The notes under the pieces were generated by a model. That model ran no database searches. It had not been told where the DNA came from and saw only the letters and a list, made by a program, of their open reading frames with translations. Position numbers and translations under genes: made by a program. A stretch of DNA of 5,337 bases from Candidatus Brocadiaceae bacterium (GTDB lineage: Bacteria > Planctomycetota > Brocadiia > SM23-32): positions 1 to 5,337 of the forward strand of contig PUNP01000502.1 of the NCBI GenBank assembly GCA_003551785.1. Direction: 5' to 3'. This document shows, piece by piece, positions 1 through 4,993 of the stretch (within the stretch, counting starts at the first letter, position 1; each line of letters opens with the position of its first letter).

Positions 1-78
1 CTCTTCCGGGGGTGAGAAGAGTAATAAGCAGAATTGCGGCCGCAGGAAAATAGCGGCCTGAAAAAAGGAGATAAGACC

Positions 79-282
79 ATGAGTGAAGAAAAATGCGACA
101 AGGCCGCGATTTACTACCGGAACGGGATCCCTTACAGTTATTCTTTGTTCCGGGCAGGCCAGGAGGCGGAGGCAGGTCCCGTGGGGGGCATTTATCCGGA
201 GATCACGGATTTTCATACAGCCTGGCAGCTCTTCGAAGCGGTCAGGAAGGATTTTCATCCCGACGGCAGGCCGAAGGACTGA
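79..282 (+). CDS. small orphan protein, 67 aa, unknown function
   Basis: I do not recognise this protein. The ATG at 79 is chosen because AAGGAG (65-70) lies 8 bases upstream; an in-frame ATG at 34 has no such site. The product is soluble-looking, with no signal peptide or membrane segment. It has an aromatic-rich first half (residues YYRNGIPYSYSLF) and an acidic/aromatic second half (TDFHTAWQLFEAVRKDF), and ends in a charged tail. An intrinsic terminator starts about 20 bases after the stop, so the gene appears to close a transcript. Bases 2-61 are open in another frame up to a TGA at 59-61 and could be the end of an upstream gene, but that stretch is too short to judge. The SD, spacing and terminator support a real gene; the function is unknown. 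Confidence 0.6.
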   Translation: MSEEKCDKAAIYYRNGIPYSYSLFRAGQEAEAGPVGGIYPEITDFHTAWQLFEAVRKDFHPDGRPKD

Positions 283-301
283 ACCGTTATACAAACAACC
301 G

Positions 302-360
302 TCCCCGCATACCCGGCTCGGCCCTATAGGCCGTGACCGGGTGCGGGGGATCTTTTTTTT
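302..360 (+). terminator. strong intrinsic terminator after the 67-aa gene
   Basis: A long hairpin is followed directly by a T-run. The outer stem TCCCCGCA (302-309) pairs with TGCGGGG(G)A (342-350), the middle stem CCCGG (312-316) with CCGGG (337-341), and the inner stem GGCC (320-323) with GGCC (329-332) around a CTATA loop. Eight T follow at 353-360. It is a textbook Rho-independent terminator on the plus strand. A related hairpin without a T-run lies at 774-812. Confidence 0.85.
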
Positions 361-411
361 AGCCGGCGGAAGTCAGGCTAATCCACAGTCCCGCATAATC
401 TAAAAAAACCC

Positions 412-685
412 TCATACAGGCACTTTTTCAGTCATCGGCACCTGACCCATAGTCAGGCCCGGGCCCGCTCGCCGACCGTCCGGAAAGTCGCTGTACGCCC
501 AATAAAACCGCGTCAGATGGCGGATGAACATGTAACCGCCAGTCCAGATTGTCCAGCCCGGGCGGTGTGTTCCAGTAGTCTATTATGTCCGACTCTCCCA
601 TAGTTCGCAGAAAAAAGTTATATACCGTCCACCCCCCCTTGCTTACTGGGTACTGGAATGGACCTTCCGGAGGAGACGAGGTCGC
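412..685 (-). pseudogene. probable decayed reverse-strand gene, frameshifted
   Basis: No intact gene covers 361-850, but the reverse strand holds two adjoining open frames that read like one protein. The upstream frame (685 down to 428) gives residues such as PFQYPVSKGGWTVYNFF and ESDIIDYWNTPPG. At the CCCGGG near 558 the reading becomes more plausible in the next frame, which runs to a TGA at 412-414 and gives GWTIWTGGYMFIRHLTRFYW, then SDFPDGRRAGP. Both parts are rich in W, Y and F with ordinary acidic and basic spacing. No start codon with an SD is visible, and an in-frame stop lies at 686-688. I do not recognise a family. This may be a remnant, a gene with sequencing errors near the homopolymer C7 at 632-638, or chance. 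Confidence 0.3.
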
Positions 686-773
686 TCAAATACCCTCCAG
701 GATGTACAGCATAGCCGCCGAAAGGGGAAAAGAGCATACCGGTACGAGAAGAAGGAATTGGAAAGACGAGCCA

Positions 774-812
774 CGCACACCAGGCTCGGCCTATTGACCG
801 ATACCGGCTGCG
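774..812. repeat. hairpin resembling the stem of the 302-350 terminator
   Basis: CGCA (774-777) pairs with TGCG (809-812), CC (780-781) with GG (806-807), GG (783-784) with CC (804-805), and TCGG (786-789) with CCGA (798-801). From GGCTCGGCC onward it aligns with the 302-350 hairpin with only a few changes and a one-base gap (GGCTCGGCC, TAT, CCG, ACCGG, TGCGGG in the same order). There is no T-run on either side, so it is not a good terminator. It lies about 40 bases beyond the end of the TPR remnant on the reverse strand. Confidence 0.55.
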
Positions 813-852
813 GGAAACCTTTATCCAGGGGACATCTGAAGTCGATTTAAAA

Positions 853-1134
853 TCATTCTTCGTATCCAAGAGCCTGCGACCTTTGATATGCCTCGTAGCT
901 TTCCTGAGTTTGTCCCAGTTTATGATAAGCTGCTCCTTTGAAGTACCAGGCTTCCGCATTCTCCGGTTCAAGATCAGTTACTTTTTCGAAAGCCTTCACT
1001 GCATCTTCATAACGTTCCAGCATAAGACAGGCGGCTCCTTTACCAAGCCAGTCCCCGATACTCCCGGGATCAAGTTCAGCAGCATTTCCGAATGAAGGCG
1101 CTTCCGCTTTTCTTTGTCTAGCTCCAGGCGCCAT
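853..1134 (-). pseudogene. 5'-truncated TPR protein, C-terminal two repeats
   Basis: The reading frame ends at TGA 853-855. Its last 68 residues form two 34-residue tetratricopeptide repeats: the first begins GDWLGKGAACLMLERYEDAV and ends DLEPEN, the second begins AEAWYFKGAAYHKLGQ and ends QALGYEE. The W/G/Y/A/F/P spacing is typical of TPR helix pairs, which bind proteins. Residues SFGNAAELDPGS just before look like the end of a third repeat. The first 13 or so residues of the open frame (MAPGARQRKAEAP) are encoded by the repeat DNA starting at 1096, and the ATG at 1134 has no SD. The true N-terminus is therefore lost and the authentic remnant is about 853-1095. The style is common in methanogens and other GC-rich anaerobes; the partner is unknown. 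Confidence 0.7.
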
Positions 1135-1236
1135 CGGCTCGACCGCTTCAGACCTTCCCTTTCGGTCTAACCCTGACCGCTACGGGCAGGTCTTCCACCG
1201 GTTTTCGCCGATAGGCAGGCGCCTTGCGCTTTTCTT
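1096..1236. repeat. Bacillus-type intergenic repeat, unit 1 (short core)
   Basis: The segment opens with a 19-bp end motif (1096-1114, AGGCGCTTCCGCTTTTCTT) that recurs exactly at 1359-1377. It overlaps a 22-bp motif (1106-1127) that recurs exactly at 1228-1249. The core is strongly self-complementary: GGCGCC (1127-1132) with GGCGCC (1218-1223), ATCGGC (1133-1138) with GCCGAT (1207-1212), and two inner hairpins AGACC/GGTCT (1150-1154/1164-1168) and GACC/GGTC (1175-1178/1189-1192). This gives a cloverleaf-like fold. From memory, elements with such GTCTAGCTCCAG and GCGCTTTTCTT ends are abundant between genes in Bacillus and relatives. No coding potential. Confidence 0.7.
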
Positions 1237-1377
1237 TGTCTAGCTCCAGCGCCTAGCTTCTCGAGCGTTTCGGTCCATCAAGATTTGCCTATTCACGAGG
1301 AAGAAACGAAGAGGAGGCAAAACGTTGCTGGCCCTCCAACGCTTGTCGAAGCTTACCGAGGCGCTTCCGCTTTTCTT
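1228..1377. repeat. Bacillus-type intergenic repeat, unit 2 (full, about 150 bp)
   Basis: The unit is an imperfect long palindrome. AGCGCCT (1248-1254) pairs with AGGCGCT (1359-1365), AGCTTC (1255-1260) with GAAGCT (1348-1353), and TTTGCCT (1284-1290) with AGGCAAA (1315-1321). Its right end lies one base from the stop codon of the aminomutase gene, so it forms the 3' end of that transcript and may act in termination or RNA stability; no clear T-run is seen. The core is unlike that of unit 1 although the ends match, which points to a modular repeat family. Confidence 0.75.
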
Positions 1378-1378
1378 A

Positions 1379-2548
1379 TTATTTTGTTCCTACTAATTCT
1401 TTTTCAGCAATGAATTCATTAGCTGAGATGATATCATCACTTTTCTTTTTAGGTGCGTTCCAGTATTTCTCGTTTCCAGGAAGATCATCAAACCAAGCAG
1501 CATTTTCTGGACAATCTAATACCATGAACTTTCCGTACACATTGTCTCTAGATTGATGATATTTCAAGTAAGCCTTTCCGTCTTCAACTGCTAAAATCTC
1601 AATTTTTCCTGAAGTGTGACTCATTGATAGCCTTACACGCTTACCAAGTCCAGATGTGCGTGCTTTTGCTTGTTCTACAATATCGTAAGCTTCTTTAAGT
1701 GTTAATACGAAGTCGTTGTTACCTGCAACAGGGCGGTTAATAAAGAAGTAATAAGGTGTTACACCTGCCCATGATAGTTTGTCTAATAGTTCACCTAAAA
1801 CAACAGGGTCATCATTAATTCCTTTTAAAACTGGCGTTTGGTTTACAACAATAGCCCCTGCATCATGAAGTGCTTGGAAACCTCTTTTTGCTTCTTCAGT
1901 AATTTCTGTTGGATGGTTAATGTGAGCCATCACATAGATACGCTTTTCTGGGGTTGAATACTCCCGAATAAGTTGTAGTAACTCTTCATCTTCGTAAATG
2001 CGCATTGGATTAAAAACAGGCATTTTAGAACCTAAACGAATAATTTTTACATGGTCAATCGCACGAAGTCTTTCGATAATTTGGCGTAATTTTTTGGTTG
2101 CTAAAATTAAAGAGTCTCCACCTGTAAGAAGTACATTGTTAATTTGTGGATTTTGAGCAATGTATTCGATGCCTGGGTTCACATCATTCATTGCTTCTTT
2201 AATATCGTTTCGGAATAAGCGTTTTCTGAAGCAATAACGACAATAAGCGCCACACACTTCTGACACCATTAATAATGCTGTAGTGCCATACTTGTGTTGA
2301 CAGCCTGGTACTACGTAGTTTGTCGCTTCATCGGAAGCATCCCAGCGCCCATATTCAGATAATTCTCCTTCATTAGGTATAACTAATTTACGAATGGGAT
2401 CGTTCGGATCATTCCAATCAATGAGATTTAAATAATAATCATTCACGCGAAAAACATACTTCTCAGTAATCTTTTTTAACTTTACTTTTTCTTCTTCAGA
2501 AATCCCCTCAATTTTATCAATGTTCGTTACGTATTTTGGCATCGCCAT
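1379..2548 (-). CDS. KamA-family radical SAM aminomutase, substrate probably not lysine
   Basis: A 389-residue enzyme of the lysine 2,3-aminomutase family: a cytosolic radical SAM protein with a 4Fe-4S cluster that uses PLP to move an amino group between neighbouring carbons. The cluster motif is C99-x3-C103-x2-C106, followed by F107-R108. The SAM-binding GGD is at 143-145 and the likely PLP lysine is K315 in SHTSGK. The lysine mutases' GGGGK motif is absent, and the aspartate that binds the lysine side chain (in YQCDLS) aligns with R272 (YYFFINRPV). The second such aspartate aligns near S308. The C-terminus is shorter than in B. subtilis KamA (471 aa). The start ATG at 2548 follows GAGGAG at good spacing. 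The gene is divergent from an aminotransferase, with its own promoter. Family is sure; substrate unknown, perhaps acidic. A glutamate 2,3-aminomutase-like role is possible. Confidence 0.9.
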   Translation of the reverse strand: MAMPKYVTNIDKIEGISEEEKVKLKKITEKYVFRVNDYYLNLIDWNDPNDPIRKLVIPNEGELSEYGRWDASDEATNYVVPGCQHKYGTTALLMVSEVCGAYCRYCFRKRLFRNDIKEAMNDVNPGIEYIAQNPQINNVLLTGGDSLILATKKLRQIIERLRAIDHVKIIRLGSKMPVFNPMRIYEDEELLQLIREYSTPEKRIYVMAHINHPTEITEEAKRGFQALHDAGAIVVNQTPVLKGINDDPVVLGELLDKLSWAGVTPYYFFINRPVAGNNDFVLTLKEAYDIVEQAKARTSGLGKRVRLSMSHTSGKIEILAVEDGKAYLKYHQSRDNVYGKFMVLDCPENAAWFDDLPGNEKYWNAPKKKSDDIISANEFIAEKELVGTK

Positions 2549-2574
2549 TCTACCATCTCCTCTATTAAAATTTC

Positions 2575-2609
2575 ATTCAGCATTTTGAGTATATCAAAAA
2601 AAGCTGAAT
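2575..2609. promoter_or_regulatory. palindrome over the aminomutase -10 box, possible operator
   Basis: ATTCAGC (2575-2581) and GCTGAAT (2603-2609) are perfect inverted repeats. Inside them lie TTTTGA (2583-2588) and TCAAAA (2594-2599). The symmetry encloses the predicted -10 box of the divergent aminomutase gene, a usual place for a repressor site. It could also be a 5'-leader hairpin. No regulator gene is present in the window. Confidence 0.45.
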
Positions 2610-2617
2610 TCGGTCAA
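2588..2617 (-). promoter_or_regulatory. sigma-A-type promoter of the aminomutase gene
   Basis: On the reverse strand TTGACC (2612-2617) and TATACT (2588-2593) are 18 bases apart, each one base from consensus. The -10 box lies about 40 bases upstream of the start codon and is followed by the gene's SD. Confidence 0.65.
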
Positions 2618-2741
2618 AAATGAAGGAAATCATTAAAAAAACATAACTTTTGGAGTGTAATCTTCATAATAGTCCTATTTTCGTGGTTTTTTAGTTTCAT
2701 AAATGTATATAAAGTGAAATCTATCTTTCATTTAATAGATT

Positions 2742-2767
2742 ATGAAATAAATATTTCAAAAAAATGA
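2742..2767 (+). repeat. 26-bp direct repeat, copy 1
   Basis: This copy differs from 2813-2838 at one position only. It begins ATGAAATAAATA and ends TTCAAAAAAATGA. It lies just upstream of the -35 box of the aminotransferase promoter and partly forms an inverted repeat TTCAAAAA (2755-2762) / TTTTTGAA (2770-2777). The sequence is low in complexity, but 25 of 26 matches at this position suggest a paired regulator site. Confidence 0.5.
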
Positions 2768-2785
2768 TATTTTTGAATTTACCCC

Positions 2786-2814
2786 TTCACAAATGAAGTA
2801 ATTTATCATAAAAT
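2786..2814 (+). promoter_or_regulatory. sigma-A-type promoter of the aminotransferase gene
   Basis: TTCACA (2786-2791) and TAAAAT (2809-2814) are separated by 17 bases, each one base from consensus. The start codon lies about 70 bases downstream. The two copies of the 26-bp repeat flank it, one upstream of -35 and one starting at -10. Confidence 0.6.
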
Positions 2815-2838
2815 GAAATAAATAATTCAAAAAAATGA
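2813..2838 (+). repeat. 26-bp direct repeat, copy 2
   Basis: The second copy of the repeat at 2742-2767, 71 bases downstream, with a T to A change at its 13th base. It starts at the last bases of the predicted -10 box and covers the expected transcription start. The short motif ATGAAAT recurs again at 2835 and, inverted, elsewhere in the intergenic region. Confidence 0.5.
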
Positions 2839-2882
2839 AATTGCGAAATTAAAACTAACGAAAAGGTGGAGAATAATAAAAA

Positions 2883-3239
2883 ATGGCTATCCAAAAGGTT
2901 GATTATCCATTACCGGATTATTTCGAAAGGACGAGTAAATCATTAGAATGGATGAAGAAAGCGAAAGAAGTAATGCCAGGTGGAGTGACAGCTAACATTA
3001 AATCGTTTGACCCATATCCAATTGTTATGGAAAAAGGAAATGGTGCTCATTTAACGGATGTGAACGGCAATGAATATATTGATTATTTACTTGCTTATGG
3101 TGCTTTAATGCTAGGGCATGGTCACGAAAAGATTACTGAAGCGATAACAAAGCAATTACACCAAAATGGAACTTGCCTTTTCGGAACGCCACATGAAGAG
3201 ATAGGAAATTGCTTTTCTCCCAATGATGGCATAAAGTAA
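2883..3239 (+). pseudogene. class III aminotransferase (glutamate-1-semialdehyde aminomutase-like), 3'-truncated
   Basis: The first about 105 residues match the N-terminus of PLP-dependent class III aminotransferases of the glutamate-1-semialdehyde 2,1-aminomutase type: a start helix, MPGGVTANIKSFDPYP (31-46), GAHLTDVNGNEYIDYLLAYG (54-73), LGHGHEKI (77-84) and GTPHE (101-105). Family members are about 430 residues, so the large PLP domain and its catalytic lysine are missing. After about residue 106 (near 3200) the sequence changes character and 12 unrelated codons lead to a stop. The SD AAGGTGGAG (2863-2871) is strong, and a sigma-A-type promoter lies upstream. The gene is divergent from the aminomutase and was probably its functional partner. 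The break is at the edge of the IS91-like element, so the IS or a deletion beside it removed the rest. Confidence 0.85.
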
Positions 3240-3309
3240 TTCGGCAATGTGGAAATGTCAAACGAAGATCTGATTTTTTGTGATTTTTACGGAATTCGAT
3301 GGTTCTTCT

Positions 3310-3347
3310 CGTCCCGGCGGTGGGCGCCTGATCCCCCCGCCGGGACG
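3310..3347. repeat. GC-rich hairpin downstream of the transposase gene
   Basis: CGTCCCGGCGG (3310-3320) is a perfect 11-bp inverted match to CCGCCGGGACG (3337-3347), and the stem may lengthen through GGG (3322-3324) with CCC (3334-3336). It lies about 90 bases beyond the transposase stop on the reverse strand, with no T-run after it. Its place fits either a transcript-end hairpin or the subterminal stem-loop found at origin ends of IS91-type elements. Confidence 0.6.
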
Positions 3348-3433
3348 GGACAGACAAATCCCTCGCAATAGCCGCGAAAAGGGTATGAAACAGCCGAATC
3401 AGGGCGTGGAGATGCGTTGGCGCTCTGAAGATT

Positions 3434-4834
3434 TCAAAGCGCCATGAGAAACTCTTCTTCATTCACGTATTCCAAATCCAGCGCGGGCTGGACGGGCGGA
3501 CCGGTGGCTTGCGGCGGCGCGCGCGATGCCGAACGGTGCCACATGCCGCAGTGCTTGAGGATGCGTTCGATGACATCGGACTGGTCGCGCTTTTCGATGA
3601 AGGCGACGATTCTCATTCGTCCGCCGCATTTTTGACAGAGCAGAGGATCGATCTCGTAGACCCGCTTGATCAACGCCGACCAGCGCATGCGGCACAGTTT
3701 GCGGTAAGGAGTGTCTTCGTCGTCGACAGCAATACCCTCCCCGGCGACCGTTTGGTCAGCTTCCGTCTTGACCCGCCGTCCCCGCGCTTTATTTGAGTAC
3801 CAGCCGTAGTACCGTACCAACTGCTTGCCGGGATCGGGGATGTGCTGGGCAATCTCGGCGATGAAATCGAGCGGATCAAACACCTCGAAGTTCCGTGAAA
3901 CGCCGCGCGGCAGTTTATCGTCGCCAAGCGCGGGAAACGGCTGGCAGTCCGCCTTTTCGGCGCGATAGACGACCTTGCCGTCGTCACTCACGGAAATAAT
4001 GCGGTCGAGGCTGAACGGACAACGGATCATATAAGCGGCGACGCGCTGCAGTCCGGCGGTATCGCCGGCGTCGAGTGCGACACTCTTATCCACGCTGAAT
4101 CCCGAGTGCCGCCACGAGCGCATCTTCTCGACGACGTCGGGGGTTATGCGCCTCTCGTCGAGCAGCAGCCGGAATATCTTCGCCTCCCAAATCTCCAGGA
4201 ACGGCGTGCTTGAAAGATTGTCTGGAAGCGGGATGAAGGTGCCTTCCGGGTTGAATGCGCCATAGGTGATCAGAGCGTGTATATGCGGGTGCCAGTTCGA
4301 CAGTTGCCCATGTGTCTGGATGGCCGCCACCATGCCGGGCACGACATCATCCCGGTCCAGGACGACACGGCAGACCTCCAGGATCGTCTCCCAGGCCAGC
4401 CGGGGCAGCTTGCCGAGCAGGTCGCGGTTGTAGCGAAAGTACAGACGAAACCGTTTAGGCATGGTGAAAACAAACTGGCGGTGCGGAACCGGCGCGCAGA
4501 TGTTTTCGGCGATGTTGATCGAGGTGACCAGTGTACGTTTCTGGTGGCAGGACGGACAGATGCACCGCTGCTTGCAGGAGAACGCCACGAAGAACTCATG
4601 ACGGCAGTCGGGGCACCGTACGCGGGCGAATCCTTCACGGGGGTCGCCACACTTCAGGTAGTCCAGGACTACCGTGCTGATCACCGGACGCCAAAACCCG
4701 TATCTGGCCTGAAAGCGCTCGGGATAGACCTGTTCGAACTCGTCGAAGTGCTTTTCGAACAGGCGATAGAGAACCGTCTCCCACGGTTTGCGCGGGCGAT
4801 GGAAGCGAGCAGTATGGTCGGCGTCGTCGGTCAT
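3434..4834 (-). CDS. tnpA: IS91-family HUH transposase
   Basis: A 466-residue rolling-circle transposase that nicks the element's origin end and joins its 5' end to a tyrosine. Residues are numbered here from an in-frame GTG at 4843, three codons upstream of the chosen ATG. The N-terminal zinc-binding domain has CPDC (77-80), C90, C94, C96 and C99. The HUH motif is HPHIH (185-189), which coordinates the metal ion. The nucleophile region is RYYGWYSNKARG (344-355), with Y345 and Y349 four apart, as in Y2 enzymes. A second zinc knuckle CQKCGGRMR (403-411) lies near the C-terminus. No frameshift or missing motif is seen, so it appears functional. Neither start has a convincing SD; the predicted transcript begins about 20 bases upstream. 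The family is sure; the exact start is not. Confidence 0.93.
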   Translation of the reverse strand: MTDDADHTARFHRPRKPWETVLYRLFEKHFDEFEQVYPERFQARYGFWRPVISTVVLDYLKCGDPREGFARVRCPDCRHEFFVAFSCKQRCICPSCHQKRTLVTSINIAENICAPVPHRQFVFTMPKRFRLYFRYNRDLLGKLPRLAWETILEVCRVVLDRDDVVPGMVAAIQTHGQLSNWHPHIHALITYGAFNPEGTFIPLPDNLSSTPFLEIWEAKIFRLLLDERRITPDVVEKMRSWRHSGFSVDKSVALDAGDTAGLQRVAAYMIRCPFSLDRIISVSDDGKVVYRAEKADCQPFPALGDDKLPRGVSRNFEVFDPLDFIAEIAQHIPDPGKQLVRYYGWYSNKARGRRVKTEADQTVAGEGIAVDDEDTPYRKLCRMRWSALIKRVYEIDPLLCQKCGGRMRIVAFIEKRDQSDVIERILKHCGMWHRSASRAPPQATGPPVQPALDLEYVNEEEFLMAL

Positions 4835-4862
4835 GCAGAGCACTCGCGATCAAGTTTTTCTT

Positions 4863-4891
4863 ATTATAGCACACTTATATTAGCTTGTCAA
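4863..4891 (-). promoter_or_regulatory. consensus sigma-70 promoter of the transposase
   Basis: On the reverse strand a perfect TTGACA (4886-4891) and a perfect TATAAT (4863-4868) are exactly 17 bases apart, with an extended -10 TG at the usual place. The expected start is near 4856, leaving a very short leader. Perfect promoters are unusual for transposase genes, which are normally kept weak. Confidence 0.85.
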
Positions 4892-4955
4892 GAAATGCTC
4901 TCCCCACGCCTGTCAGAATCATCGGGTCGGACCGGCGGTAGTTGTTCATTATCAT
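4875..4955 (-). other. short reverse ORF with good SD, possible interrupted gene start
   Basis: A 26-residue frame beginning MIMNNYRRSDPMILTG and ending AFLDKLI runs into the transposase promoter. GGAGG (4964-4968) lies 8 bases before its ATG, an ideal spacing. The last codons use the promoter bases, so the frame may be the first about 20 codons of a gene cut by the IS, or a leader peptide belonging to the IS. I recognise no family. It is short enough to be chance. Confidence 0.35.
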
Positions 4956-4993
4956 ATCCTTAACCTCCAGGAGAGGGAATTCACTTCCGGGAC

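Larger units (their letters stand above)
3201..4892 (-). mobile_element. IS91-family insertion sequence, limits approximate
   Basis: The interval is bounded on the left by the point where aminotransferase homology stops (about 3197-3205) and on the right by the promoter just upstream of the transposase. Its GC-rich content differs sharply from the AT-rich left neighbour. IS91 elements move by rolling-circle replication, have no terminal inverted repeats and make no target duplication, so the ends cannot be fixed by symmetry. In this family the origin end lies beyond the 3' end of the transposase gene, here the left side (3201-3433), and the termination end lies near 4890-4960. Bases 3240-3433 hold no gene, only the hairpin at 3310-3347. 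Confidence 0.75.

Noticed and set aside
83..403. Plus-strand open frames overlapping the 67-aa gene
   Set aside because: They have no SD, run through the terminator hairpin or out of frame with the SD-preceded ATG, and are R/G/P-rich.
585..797. Plus-strand open frame of 70 codons
   Set aside because: No SD before the ATG, it ends inside the 774-812 hairpin, and the reverse-strand reading looks more protein-like.
618..971. Reverse-strand open frame of 117 codons
   Set aside because: Half of it overlaps the TPR remnant in another frame, and there is no SD before its ATG. Only the region below 690 looks coding, and in a different frame.
1096..1377. CRISPR array
   Set aside because: Only two repeats, overlapping end motifs and self-complementary cores of unequal length; no spacer-like regularity and no cas genes. 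The Cas4-like nuclease motif at the right end alone does not imply CRISPR.
1379..2548. Calling the aminomutase kamA (lysine 2,3-aminomutase)
   Set aside because: The lysine-binding aspartates and the GGGGK motif are missing, so a lysine-specific name is not supported.
3233..3261. Possible outward promoter from the IS (reverse-strand TTGACA, 17 bases, TACTTT)
   Set aside because: The -35 is perfect but the -10 is poor, and it would drive only antisense RNA into the broken aminotransferase.
4277..4963. Long plus-strand open frame of 228 codons
   Set aside because: It lies antisense to the transposase, whose motifs are clear; it has no SD and an R/G/V-rich shadow composition.
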